From: Myxococcota bacterium
Lineage (GTDB): Bacteria > Myxococcota_A > UBA9042 > DTJE01
Assembly: GCA_017994695.1 (NCBI GenBank)
Contig: JAGOKF010000036.1
Coordinates: 1-37,678 of the forward strand
Length of the DNA stretch: 37,678 nt
Reading direction: 5' to 3'
In this document: piece after piece, positions 27,636 through 36,035 of the stretch
Layout of the letters: every line of letters starts with the position of its first letter
Numbering within the stretch: position 1 is the stretch's first letter
The notes under the pieces: model-generated
Database searches by the model: none
What the model was told of the DNA's origin: nothing
Seen by the model: the letters and a program-made list of their open reading frames with translations, nothing else
Translations under genes and position numbers: made by a program

Positions 27636-27644
27636 TGCTATGCT
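27636..27644 (+). promoter_or_regulatory. Candidate extended -10 for the PfkB kinase gene
   Basis: TGC-TATGCT is an extended -10 (TATGCT 4/6) in the 81-nt gap between the divergent GH92 and kinase genes. The start would be near 27651, about 39 nt before the ATG at 27690. No -35 is evident. Confidence 0.3.
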
Positions 27645-27689
27645 GAACGGCGGGTCGATGTCCTGGGGGAATCCACGGGGGCACTGCGA

Positions 27690-28568
27690 ATGACTCGCCG
27701 GGATGCGCGGCCACGCCTGACGGTCGTGGGACCGATCTTCTTCGAGGTCTTCCTGCCGGGACGGGATCCCTGGCCCCCGCCCGGGGAGGAGCGCTACGTC
27801 GGGGCGATCCCCACGGGTTTCGGCGGGGCGATCAATGCGGCCAGCGTGGCCGCGGCGCTGGGGATCCGGGTCACCCTGGTCCATCCCTTCGGGGGCGGTC
27901 CCTCCGAGGAGGCGGCCCGGGGCCTCCTGAAGCGCCTGGGAGTGAGGGAGGTCCTCTGGCCGAGCCGCCCGGACCCCTTCGTGACGCTGGTGATTCCCGG
28001 GGCGGACCGGTCGTTCCTGAGCGCCGGGGACGACGAGTGCCTGGGCGCCTGTCCCCGGATTCCCCCGGCCCCCTGGGTCCTGGTCGGCGGCGTCAAGGAG
28101 GCCCTCCGGAACCTGGACCGGGTCCGGGAGGTCCGGGCCCGGGGCGCCCGGGTCTGCACGACGGGTTGCTGGTCCCTGCCGGACCTGGATCGCCTGGGGA
28201 CCCTGACGGGCTGTCCCTTCGACCTGCTGGTGCTGAATCGACGGGAGGCGGAGCGGGCGACGGGCCGGACGGGCCGGGATGCCGTCGAGGCCCTCCTGGA
28301 ACGGGCTGCCCGGGAGGTCGTGGTGACCGACGGTTCCGCCGGGGCCCGGGGGTTCCTGGAGGGCCGGTGGGTGGAGGCCGGGGCGGTGCCGGTCCCGGTG
28401 CTGGACCCCACGGGTGCGGGGGACGCCTTCACGGCGGCCCTGCTGGCCGGACGACTGCGCGGCCGGGGGGCCGAAGAGGCGATGGGGCTGGCGGCCCAGG
28501 TCGCGGCCCGGGTGGTGGGGATCCGGGGCGGATGCGTCACCGACCCGTCCCTGCTGGCGGGGCTCTGA
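27690..28568 (+). CDS. PfkB/ribokinase-family sugar kinase
   Basis: This encodes 292 residues. It is a small-molecule kinase of the ribokinase superfamily. The C-terminal signature LDPTGAGDAFTAALLAG (about 238-254) supplies the anion hole and catalytic Asp. An N-terminal GGAINAASVAAALG segment matches the sugar-site loop. The phosphorylated sugar cannot be read from the sequence. Lying between a mannosidase and a rhamnosidase gene, it may act on the monosaccharide they release, or in inositol or nucleoside use. It converges 7 nt from the next gene. Confidence 0.85.
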   Translation: MTRRDARPRLTVVGPIFFEVFLPGRDPWPPPGEERYVGAIPTGFGGAINAASVAAALGIRVTLVHPFGGGPSEEAARGLLKRLGVREVLWPSRPDPFVTLVIPGADRSFLSAGDDECLGACPRIPPAPWVLVGGVKEALRNLDRVREVRARGARVCTTGCWSLPDLDRLGTLTGCPFDLLVLNRREAERATGRTGRDAVEALLERAAREVVVTDGSAGARGFLEGRWVEAGAVPVPVLDPTGAGDAFTAALLAGRLRGRGAEEAMGLAAQVAARVVGIRGGCVTDPSLLAGL

Positions 28569-28575
28569 TCGCGGG

Positions 28576-29409
28576 TCAGGCCGTTTCGGGGCGGACCGTC
28601 CGGAGACGGTGCAGCACGTCCTCGCCCTGGAGGACCGGGCCGTGGCCCGGGAAGACCGTCCGGACCGGCAGGCGCAGCAGGCGTTCCCGGCTCTCCTGAT
28701 ACTGTTCCGGGTCGATCACCACCGGGTTCCACTCGCCGCCCAGGAAGTTGCGCACCGTGTCCCCGGTGACCAGGAATCCCGCCTTCCGGTGAAGCAGGCA
28801 GGCCGAATCGTCCGAGTGGCCCGGGGTGGGGACGACCTCCCATCCCGGAAGGTCCGGGATCGGCCCCTCGGCCGGGAGGGGTTCCACGGGGGCCTGGAAG
28901 GGATTCCGCTGGTGGGTCAGGCCCCGCTGGCGGATCCAATCGAGGTCCTGGGCGGTCAGCAGCGGGAGGCCCTGGTAGAGCCATCCGGCCAGCAGGTCCT
29001 TCAGGTGGGGGGCGTGGGGGTATCGCAGGGGCGGGCCGCCCTCGAAGGCCTCGAAGGCCCGGGCCTGGACCCGGATCGGGCAGCCCAGTCGCAGAGCCAG
29101 GGCGTCGGCGCCCATCAGGTGGTCGAAGTGGAGGTGGGACAGGACGATGCCAGCGACCCGGGCCCCGGCCCTCCGGGCCCACCGGACGGCCTCGGCGACG
29201 TCGCCCACATCCTGGGAGGACCCCATGTCCACCACCACCAGGTGGTCCTCGGCCCGCACCAGGTAGGTGACCCCGTAGCGTCCCGGCAGGGCCATCACGG
29301 CGGTCCCCGGTCCGGCATGGACCCGGGCCCGGGCGATGCCGGCGGGAGCGAGCCACCGGGCGATGGAAGGGGTCTTTTCCGGAATCGGCCGGTCCGGGAC
29401 GATCCACAT
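28576..29409 (-). CDS. Metallo-beta-lactamase-fold hydrolase
   Basis: This encodes 277 residues with no signal peptide. The binuclear zinc site is complete: HLHFDH (92-97), His in PTPGHSDDS, Asp in VTGDTV and His in VFPGHGP. The overall pattern resembles lactonase/glyoxalase II-like members of the superfamily. The substrate is unknown. A long loop between the first and second metal motifs (about 105-180) may form the substrate pocket. GGGGAGAAGG precedes the ATG, and a TAGAAT -10-like site lies 26 nt upstream. Confidence 0.85.
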   Translation of the reverse strand: MWIVPDRPIPEKTPSIARWLAPAGIARARVHAGPGTAVMALPGRYGVTYLVRAEDHLVVVDMGSSQDVGDVAEAVRWARRAGARVAGIVLSHLHFDHLMGADALALRLGCPIRVQARAFEAFEGGPPLRYPHAPHLKDLLAGWLYQGLPLLTAQDLDWIRQRGLTHQRNPFQAPVEPLPAEGPIPDLPGWEVVPTPGHSDDSACLLHRKAGFLVTGDTVRNFLGGEWNPVVIDPEQYQESRERLLRLPVRTVFPGHGPVLQGEDVLHRLRTVRPETA

Positions 29410-29435
29410 GGGCCTTCTCCCCTGGGTCCCGGGAC

Positions 29436-29441
29436 ATTCTA
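29436..29441 (-). promoter_or_regulatory. Candidate -10 element for the MBL-fold hydrolase gene
   Basis: TAGAAT (5/6) is 26 nt before the ATG at 29409. It sits in the 13-bp sequence ccgggacattcta (plus strand 29429-29441), which also occurs at 16984-16996 at nearly the same distance from a start codon. Confidence 0.35.
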
Positions 29442-29503
29442 ACGCAGCGCGTCAGCAAGGGCCAGCGGCCGGACGACCGGTTCGGGACGGAGCGCCTGCG
29501 GGA

Positions 29504-30733
29504 TCAGGGGATCGCCGTGTAGTGGATGTCCTGGGGGTGCAGGAGCCGCTCGCTGACGGTGTAGAAGCCCGTACCGTTGGCATCGAAGGCCAGGGCCTCC
29601 CCCTGGGTCTCGTCGTAGGGGTCCTCCAGGAAGCCGGGGAGGTCGCAGGAACCGGTCGCCAGCATGTCCGCGACGGACTGCCCCGGTTCCCGGCGGAACA
29701 GGCCCCCGCCGAAGTATCCCCGGACGGCCAGCAGCAGCCCGTCGGGGGACATGTCGGCCGCCGTCGCGGCGGCGAAGGGGAACCGGGCGACCGGGTCCAG
29801 CACGATGGCCGCGGCCGGCACCGCGGGGACATCCGCCGCCGGGGCGGGCAGACGGAACACCTGCGTCGTCTCCAGGACGGTTTCCTTCACCACGAAGTAC
29901 AGGTCGCCCGTCCACGGGTCGACGAAGAGCGACTCGCAGTCGTGGGGGCCGTCGGGATAGGACACGTCGATCCGGCGGACGTCGGTGATGGCGGCTCCGT
30001 CGATGACCGACGGCTCCGGGAACACGTACACCGACAGGACGGTCCGGCTCCCGGCGTTGTCGCCCGTGTCAGCCAGGAACAGGGCGTCCCGGTCCGTCCC
30101 GGCGAAGGGCCCGATGGCAATGTCCTCGCAGTCCGTCACGCGGACGCCTTCCAGGGGAAAGGCCGTGACCTCCGTGGCGGCATCCGGTCCTGGCACGGCC
30201 TCGCCATCGGGGCGGTCCGGCAGGCGGATGGCGAAGACGCGGGCGGAATCGCCCGAGTCGTTGTGGGACCACAGGATGCCCCGATGGACCCGGCTGGCCG
30301 CCAGCCCCGAGGCCTCGGCCAGCCCGGTGCCGTCCAGGTTGCCGACCACCACGGGAAACGGCCAGGGCGGGCAGGACTCCGGGACCTCCGAGGCGGGGTC
30401 CGCCGAGTCGTCCGGACCGGCCTCCCTTCCGGAGTCGGAATCCCGGTCGGCGAGGTCCCCTTCGTCGGGGCCCGCCGGATCGCCGGCGTCGATATCTCCC
30501 GGAATGTCCATCCAGGGATTCTGCGCCGGGTCCGCGTCGAGGGTTCCTGGGTCGGTCCCCCAGGGGTCCTGCGGGACGTCCTGATGCAAGTCCCCCGGCA
30601 GGTCGGGTCCGACCCGGCCCGGGTCCTCGTGCCATGCGTCTCTGGGCGCGGGGCGGCCAGCGCATCCCGACGCCAGGGCCAGGGCCAGCGCGAGGACGGC
30701 GCCGCGTCGTCCGGAAGGAATGGGATGTTCCAG
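29504..30733 (-). CDS. Beta-propeller (phytase-esterase-like) lipoprotein with non-ATG start
   Basis: This encodes about 409 residues. The N-terminus must include GAVLALALALASGC, a signal peptide with lipobox, but there is no ATG, GTG or TTG near it. The best start is CTG at 30733, with GGGGG 5 nt upstream; ATT at 30721 is a weaker choice. After an Asp/Pro-rich linker (about 30-110) comes a propeller-like domain with SGLAAS...LWSHNDSGDSARVFA, DCEDIAIGP and FLADTGDN. This pattern I recall from proteins annotated as esterase-like or phytase-like propellers. Its role is unknown. Confidence 0.68.
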   Translation of the reverse strand: MEHPIPSGRRGAVLALALALASGCAGRPAPRDAWHEDPGRVGPDLPGDLHQDVPQDPWGTDPGTLDADPAQNPWMDIPGDIDAGDPAGPDEGDLADRDSDSGREAGPDDSADPASEVPESCPPWPFPVVVGNLDGTGLAEASGLAASRVHRGILWSHNDSGDSARVFAIRLPDRPDGEAVPGPDAATEVTAFPLEGVRVTDCEDIAIGPFAGTDRDALFLADTGDNAGSRTVLSVYVFPEPSVIDGAAITDVRRIDVSYPDGPHDCESLFVDPWTGDLYFVVKETVLETTQVFRLPAPAADVPAVPAAAIVLDPVARFPFAAATAADMSPDGLLLAVRGYFGGGLFRREPGQSVADMLATGSCDLPGFLEDPYDETQGEALAFDANGTGFYTVSERLLHPQDIHYTAIP

Positions 30734-30761
30734 GATGTCCCCCGATGCGAACGTCGGGCCG

Positions 30762-30767
30762 ATTCTA
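30762..30767 (-). promoter_or_regulatory. Candidate -10 element for the propeller lipoprotein gene
   Basis: TAGAAT lies 28 nt before the CTG at 30733, the same distance as in two other genes with this element, which supports the CTG start. A -35 was not found. Confidence 0.35.
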
Positions 30768-30865
30768 GCGCGACTTCCGGCCTTGGACCGCCCCGGCAAA
30801 GGGCCGCGGGATGTGGAAGAGCCGCGGAGTCGGATGCCCGGGGTTCCCGGACGGGGCGGGGGCGC

Positions 30866-30871
30866 TACAAT
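30866..30871 (+). promoter_or_regulatory. Candidate -10 element for the GH106 gene
   Basis: TACAAT (5/6) lies 24 nt before the ATG at 30896. No clear -35 is present 16-18 nt upstream. Confidence 0.35.
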
Positions 30872-30895
30872 GCGGCGGTCCGGAAGGGGGAGTCC

Positions 30896-33895
30896 ATGAG
30901 GCGGGGCGTCGGGGGAATCGGGTGGTGCTGGTTGCTGGCGGCGGCCGCGGGATGCGGCGGATCGCCGGAAGGGTCCTTCGACTGGCAGGCCTTCCTGGAA
31001 CCTCCGAGGGACGTGCGCCCCTGGGTGCGATGGTGGTGGCCCGGCAACGACGTGTCCCCGACGGAACTGCGCCGGGAGGTGGGACTGCTGGCCCAGGCGG
31101 GTTTCGGCGGGGCGGAGATCCAGGCCTTCGATGCGGCCCTGGCCCCCGGGGTGCCGGAGGATCGGCTCCTGCGCCGGCGGTCGGTCGGGAGCCCGGAATT
31201 CCTGGAACACCTCCAGGTGGCGGCCGAGGCGGCCCGGGAGGCGGGGATCTCCCTGGACCTGACCGCGGGGGCCGGGTGGCCCCTGGGCGGGCCCTTCGTG
31301 TCGGTGGAACGGTCCATGCGCACGCTGATCCACCGGGAGGATGCCGCCCGGGGACCAGCCACGCTGTCCCTCGTGCTCGACGGGCCTGACAAGGGCCCCT
31401 TCTACGAGGTGGCGGAACTGGCCGCGGGCCTGGGGGAACCCCTGGCCCGCTACCTGCCGGAACGGGCCTCCCTGGTGTCCGTGATCGGGGCCCGGGTCGT
31501 GGACGACCAGCGGGACCCCGACGTCTTCGTGCTGACGGACCAGGTGCGGCTGGACCCGGCATCGATCCGCCTGCTGACCGACCGGGTGGGGCAGGACCGG
31601 CGGCTGGTCTGGGAGGTACCCGAGGGAGACTGGCGCATCGTGTCCATCTGGGAGATGCCCGACGGCGAAGAGGTCAGCCTGGCGGCCTACCCGGGGGAGT
31701 CCTTCGTGGCGGACCACCTGGACGGCCAGGCGATGCGGGATGCCCTGGAGGCCTTCCTGGGCGGGCAGGAGGCCTCCCTCCGGGGGCCTCCGTGGCGCGG
31801 CCTCTTCACGGACTCCTTCGAACTGGAGTGCGAGCGGCACTGGGCGAGGGACTTCCTGGCGAAGTTCCGGGAACTGCGGGGCTACGACCTGGAGCCGTGG
31901 CTGCCCGTGGTGCTGGTCCCCGGCGCCGACAACCACCTGTTCGACGGCGCGGCGATCGCCACGGCGGCGCCTTTCGCCTACGGCAGCGACGACGACCGGG
32001 TGCGCTGGGACTACGCCCGCACGGTGTCGGACCTGTTCCTGGAGCGGGGCCTGGGGGCCCTGAGCGACTGGGCCGCCGCCCGGGGCTTCACCCACCGGGC
32101 CCAGGCCTACGGGGTCCACGTGGATCCCCTCGAGGCGGCCCAGGTCGTGCACATCCCCGAGGCGGAGCAACTGTATGCCGGGGGAATGGACGTCTTCGTG
32201 AAGGCGGTCTCCTCCGGGGCTCACCAGTACGGCCGGAACCTGGTGGGTGCCGAGGCCCTGGTGTGGTCCGGCCGGGACCTGATGACGACGCCGCTGAAGG
32301 CCAAGGCGGCCCTGGACAAGCTCTTCCTGGCCGGGGTCAACGCCGTCACGCTCCACGGCTTCCCGTATCGCACCGGCGAGGCTTCCTACGGGCCCCTGGA
32401 CTGGCACCCCTTCTGTTCCCCCTTCGGGGGATCGGGCACCTACTCGGGTCATGTCGGGGAGGCGGACCCGTTCTGGACGGCCTGGCCCGACCTGACCCGC
32501 TATGCCGGCCGGATCCAGGGGGCGATGCGCCTGGGCGTCCCGGCCGCGGACCTGCTGGTGCTCCATCCCTGGCTCGAGGTGTCGGCGTCCCTGGTGAACC
32601 TGGATCCCGACGGGGAACCCCTGGTCCAGGGCCGGTTCGACGGCGAGCCGGAACAGGCCGGGAACCAGGGCCTGCTGGAAACGGTCCAGGGCCTCTTCGG
32701 CGGGCTGTCGCTGCCGCCCTCGGCCCGCTGGATCCAGGCCATGCGGCCGGTGCTCCGGGACCTCGAGGAGCAGGGATACTCCTGGGAATTCGTCCACGGG
32801 GCCGGGGTCCTGGAGGCGAAGGCGGACCTGGTGTCGGGATTCGTGATCGGGGAGCGGCGGTTCAAGGCGCTGGTGGTCCCCGAGGTCCCGGCGCTGGACC
32901 CCGAGGTGGCCGAGGCCCTGGCCGCCCTGGCGGGCCAGGGGGTCCGGGTGATCTTCCTGGGGGCCGTCCCGGACCGCCAGCCGGGGTATTTCGGCCGGGA
33001 GGCCGGCGATGCTAGGGTCGCGGCGGCGATCGCCAGTTCAAGGGAGTCCCGGGGGGCGGTCTTCGGGGACCTGGACCGGGCGGGAGCGGTGATTCGGTCG
33101 GCGGGGGCCCTGCCGGGGGTCCAGCATGCCGAGGGGCGATCGATCCTCCGCCATGCCCGGCGGCGACTGCCGGGGGACGAGCGGGTGGTGCTGCTCTGGA
33201 ATCCCTCCAGGATGTCCCTGGAGGCGCGCTTCACCCTGGACGGGGGCTGCCGGGGGCCCATCCTGGCCGACCCGATGCAGGGCACCTGGGCCCCGGCCGA
33301 CCCCGATGACGAAGGGAGGATCGGGATCGTGCTGGCGCCGTGGGAGACGCGCCTGCTGCTGTGCGGCGCCCGGACCCCCGCCGACCAGGGAGTCCCCGTG
33401 CCGATCGCCCCGGCCTCCGTGGCCGGGGGGAAGGACCTGCCGCTGGAGGACTGGAGGCTCCTGGTCCGGGGGGACGACGTGCCCGGCGGGTCCGTGGAGC
33501 GGGTCTTCCAGGCCCTGGGGGACTGGCGGGACCAGCAGGAACTGCGGGATGCGGGAAGCCCCGGGATCTACCGGACGACCTTCACGCTGACCGACGAGGA
33601 GGCCGCGGGCACGGTCCGGCTGGACCTGGGATGGCTGTGGGGCATGGCCGACGTGACCGTGAACGGAGTCGAGGCGGGGCGGGTCCTGGTGCCTCCGTTC
33701 GTGGCGGATTTGACGGGGCGCGTCCGGGCCGGGTCCAACGACCTGGCGGTGACCGTGACCCCGCCGTTGCGCAACCGCATGCTGGCCCTGGGGGACCGGG
33801 GCGAGGCCTGGGCCCGGCAGTTCCGGGGCAAGGGTTCGACCCGGGTCGCCGCGGGCCTGATCGGGCCGGTCCGGCTGCGGCTGGGGGCCCGGTAG
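30896..33895 (+). CDS. GH106-family alpha-L-rhamnosidase-like lipoprotein
   Basis: This encodes 999 residues. The signal peptide ends in AAAAGC (Cys20). The catalytic region opens with VRWWWPGNDVSPTELRREV...GFGGAEIQAF, typical of family 106 rhamnosidases, and includes GLFTDSFELECERHWARDF and HRAQAYGV (acidic and aromatic pocket residues). A later jelly-roll (about 880-999) with DVTVNGVEAGRVLVPPFVADLTGRVRAGSND is a sugar-binding-type beta-sandwich. Such enzymes remove terminal rhamnose, for example from pectic rhamnogalacturonan. The start has GAAGGGGG 5 nt upstream. The two glycosidases in this region suggest breakdown of complex surface or plant glycans; that role is inference. Confidence 0.88.
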   Translation: MRRGVGGIGWCWLLAAAAGCGGSPEGSFDWQAFLEPPRDVRPWVRWWWPGNDVSPTELRREVGLLAQAGFGGAEIQAFDAALAPGVPEDRLLRRRSVGSPEFLEHLQVAAEAAREAGISLDLTAGAGWPLGGPFVSVERSMRTLIHREDAARGPATLSLVLDGPDKGPFYEVAELAAGLGEPLARYLPERASLVSVIGARVVDDQRDPDVFVLTDQVRLDPASIRLLTDRVGQDRRLVWEVPEGDWRIVSIWEMPDGEEVSLAAYPGESFVADHLDGQAMRDALEAFLGGQEASLRGPPWRGLFTDSFELECERHWARDFLAKFRELRGYDLEPWLPVVLVPGADNHLFDGAAIATAAPFAYGSDDDRVRWDYARTVSDLFLERGLGALSDWAAARGFTHRAQAYGVHVDPLEAAQVVHIPEAEQLYAGGMDVFVKAVSSGAHQYGRNLVGAEALVWSGRDLMTTPLKAKAALDKLFLAGVNAVTLHGFPYRTGEASYGPLDWHPFCSPFGGSGTYSGHVGEADPFWTAWPDLTRYAGRIQGAMRLGVPAADLLVLHPWLEVSASLVNLDPDGEPLVQGRFDGEPEQAGNQGLLETVQGLFGGLSLPPSARWIQAMRPVLRDLEEQGYSWEFVHGAGVLEAKADLVSGFVIGERRFKALVVPEVPALDPEVAEALAALAGQGVRVIFLGAVPDRQPGYFGREAGDARVAAAIASSRESRGAVFGDLDRAGAVIRSAGALPGVQHAEGRSILRHARRRLPGDERVVLLWNPSRMSLEARFTLDGGCRGPILADPMQGTWAPADPDDEGRIGIVLAPWETRLLLCGARTPADQGVPVPIAPASVAGGKDLPLEDWRLLVRGDDVPGGSVERVFQALGDWRDQQELRDAGSPGIYRTTFTLTDEEAAGTVRLDLGWLWGMADVTVNGVEAGRVLVPPFVADLTGRVRAGSNDLAVTVTPPLRNRMLALGDRGEAWARQFRGKGSTRVAAGLIGPVRLRLGAR

Positions 33896-33945
33896 GGTCG
33901 GCATCCGATCCGGCAGGGATACGGGGCCTTCCCGGGAGGTTCGGG

Positions 33946-34158
33946 ATGAGGGGTTCCTGGCTGGTGCTGGCCTGTCTGCTGTGGGCGGGGTGTTCCGGGG
34001 GCCTGACCGTCTCCCGGTCCTGCGAGGACCGGATCCGGGCCTGCCTGGCCACCTGCCCCGCGTCCACGCTGGACCGGAACGAGGAGGGGCCCCGGGCGAT
34101 CCCGGCCGACACCCGGACCGACTGCGAGCGGCGCTGCCAGAGGACGTGCCTGCCATGA
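33946..34158 (+). CDS. 70-residue Cys-rich mini-lipoprotein coupled to the two-component genes
   Basis: The signal peptide ends in LLWAGC (Cys16). The 54-residue mature part has six further cysteines, at 26, 33, 37, 60, 64 and 68, in C-x3-C spacings that suggest disulfide-linked helical hairpins. GGGAGG lies 7 nt before the ATG. Its stop overlaps the kinase start as ATGA, so the three genes are translationally coupled. I do not recognise the family. An envelope sensor or regulator of the kinase is possible, though the kinase has no membrane segment. Confidence 0.65.
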   Translation: MRGSWLVLACLLWAGCSGGLTVSRSCEDRIRACLATCPASTLDRNEEGPRAIPADTRTDCERRCQRTCLP

Positions 34159-36035
34159 CGGACCAGGACACTCTGCCAGGGCACCTCTGGGACGTCCCCG
34201 CCGAGGGGGAGGAGATCCTGGAGGCCGTGCTCCGGGGCGCCGCGAAACTGCTGGGATGCTCGTCGGCCAGCCTGATCTTCCTGGACCAGGAGGCCCGGGT
34301 CCTGCGGGTCCGGGTGGGGATCACGGCGGTGTCGAACCCGTCGCTGGCCGAGGTCGAGTCCCTGCTGGGGTCCATCCGGACGATCTCCCGGCCCATGGAG
34401 TCGGTCCGGAACAGCCTGCTGTACGTGGCCTGGCGGGACCGGGTCGCGGTGGAGTGCTCCAGCCTGACCGAGATGGCCGGTGGGGCCTTCCCGGCGCCGG
34501 TGCTCCGGATGGTGGACCGCCTGCTGGGGGACCACCGGTTCGTCGCGGTGCCGGTCATCGCGGGGGATCATCCCGTGGGGCTGGTGCTGTTCGAAAAGAG
34601 CGGCGCCCGCCCCTTCAGTCCCCAGCAGCGGGAGGTGATGGTCCGGTACGCCCGGCGCCTGGGGGAGATCGTGCGCCGGGAGCGGGACCCGGAGGCCGCC
34701 GCCGATGCCCGGCAGGGGGATGTGCTGCTGCTGGCCGGGCCCCAGGGGCGGATCCTCGGGGGCAACCGGATGGCCCTCTCCCTGGACGAATCGGCCCGCA
34801 GGGCCCTGGCCGCACGGGCCTGGAAACGCCTGGAACAACCAGGCGACCGGGGGGAGGAGACCCTGGAGGAAGGGCTGGCCCAGGAGGTCGGGACGGACCG
34901 CATCCGGTGGGACCGCCTGCGGATCCGGGGCCAGGAGGCGGCCCTGGTGCGCCTGGAGCGGGCGTCCACGGGGGGACTGAACCCCCGGGACCGGTGGATG
35001 CGCCTGGCCCTGGGGGAGCGCCAGGCCACGCTGCTGCTGGGTCCCGACCTGGAGGTCACCTCGTGCAATCCCGACGCCGAGGCCCTCTTCGGGGCGGAGC
35101 CCGGGGGGCTGCACGACCGTCCGGTCTGGGATTTCTTCCCCTCCCGGGAGGCCGCCCAGGCCCTGCTGAACCGGCAGATGCTGCTGAACCGGGAACCCCG
35201 GGAGGAGGTGGTGACGCTCCGTCGCCTGGACGGAACGCCCTTCACGGGCCGCACGGAGTGGCTGCTGCTGGCCGACGGGGAGGGCCGGACGCTGGGGTTC
35301 TTGATGGGCATCCGGGAGACCCTCGAGGAGGAATGGGAGGGGGACGCCGGCGCCTCGCCGGGGATGATCCGACAGGAACGGCTGGTTTCGATGGGGCAGA
35401 TGGCGGCCCAGATGGCCCACGAGATCCGCAACCCGCTGCTGGCCATCGGGGCGACGCTCCAGGTGCTGTCGCGGGAGGACCGCATCGAGGAGGAGTCCCG
35501 GGGGATGCTGACGGCGGCCGCCGCGGAGATCACGCGGCTGGACATGCTGCTGAAGGACTACCTGTCCCTGGCGGTCCGCCACGGGGCGGTCCGGACCCCG
35601 GTGGACCTGGTCGAGGTGACCCGGGAGGTGATCTCCCTGTTGCGCCATTCCCCCAAGGCCCAGGACCGGACGCTGGTCCAGGAATCGCCCGAATCCCTGC
35701 CGGTGCTGGCGGACCCCGACGGGCTGCGCCACGTCCTGTTCAACCTGGTGCTGAACGCCCTGGAGGCCACGGCACCCGGGGGCCGGGTCCGGGTCCGGGG
35801 GGCCCTGGACGGGGAATTCGTATTGCTGGAGGTCGAGGACGACGGCGTGGGCCTGCCCCCGGTGGACCCGGCGTCCCTGTTCGAGCCTTTTGTGACCACC
35901 AAGCGCCACGGGACCGGGCTGGGCCTGTCGGTGGTGCGCCAGGTGGTCGAGGCCCACGAGGGCAGGGTGGACCTGGGTCCGGGAGCCGGGAAGGGCACCA
36001 GGGCCACGGTGCGGCTGCCCAGGAGGATGTCATGA
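34155..36035 (+). CDS. Cytoplasmic sensor histidine kinase, GAF-PAS-HisKA-HATPase
   Basis: This encodes 626 residues with no transmembrane segment. A GAF-like domain (about 18-175) is followed by a linker and a PAS domain (about 288-392), which probably bind a small ligand or sense redox state. The HisKA domain has AHEIRNPLLAIG with the phosphorylated His422. The ATPase has the N box (NLVLNALEAT), DDGVGL and GTGLGLS. It should phosphorylate the NtrC-type regulator encoded next, whose start overlaps its stop (ATGA). The signal is unknown. Confidence 0.92.
   Translation: MTDQDTLPGHLWDVPAEGEEILEAVLRGAAKLLGCSSASLIFLDQEARVLRVRVGITAVSNPSLAEVESLLGSIRTISRPMESVRNSLLYVAWRDRVAVECSSLTEMAGGAFPAPVLRMVDRLLGDHRFVAVPVIAGDHPVGLVLFEKSGARPFSPQQREVMVRYARRLGEIVRRERDPEAAADARQGDVLLLAGPQGRILGGNRMALSLDESARRALAARAWKRLEQPGDRGEETLEEGLAQEVGTDRIRWDRLRIRGQEAALVRLERASTGGLNPRDRWMRLALGERQATLLLGPDLEVTSCNPDAEALFGAEPGGLHDRPVWDFFPSREAAQALLNRQMLLNREPREEVVTLRRLDGTPFTGRTEWLLLADGEGRTLGFLMGIRETLEEEWEGDAGASPGMIRQERLVSMGQMAAQMAHEIRNPLLAIGATLQVLSREDRIEEESRGMLTAAAAEITRLDMLLKDYLSLAVRHGAVRTPVDLVEVTREVISLLRHSPKAQDRTLVQESPESLPVLADPDGLRHVLFNLVLNALEATAPGGRVRVRGALDGEFVLLEVEDDGVGLPPVDPASLFEPFVTTKRHGTGLGLSVVRQVVEAHEGRVDLGPGAGKGTRATVRLPRRMS

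Noticed and set aside
25296-28568. 1090-codon frame that would extend the sugar kinase far upstream
   Set aside because: The front part is the shadow of the GH92 gene. The kinase signature begins only after the ATG at 27690.
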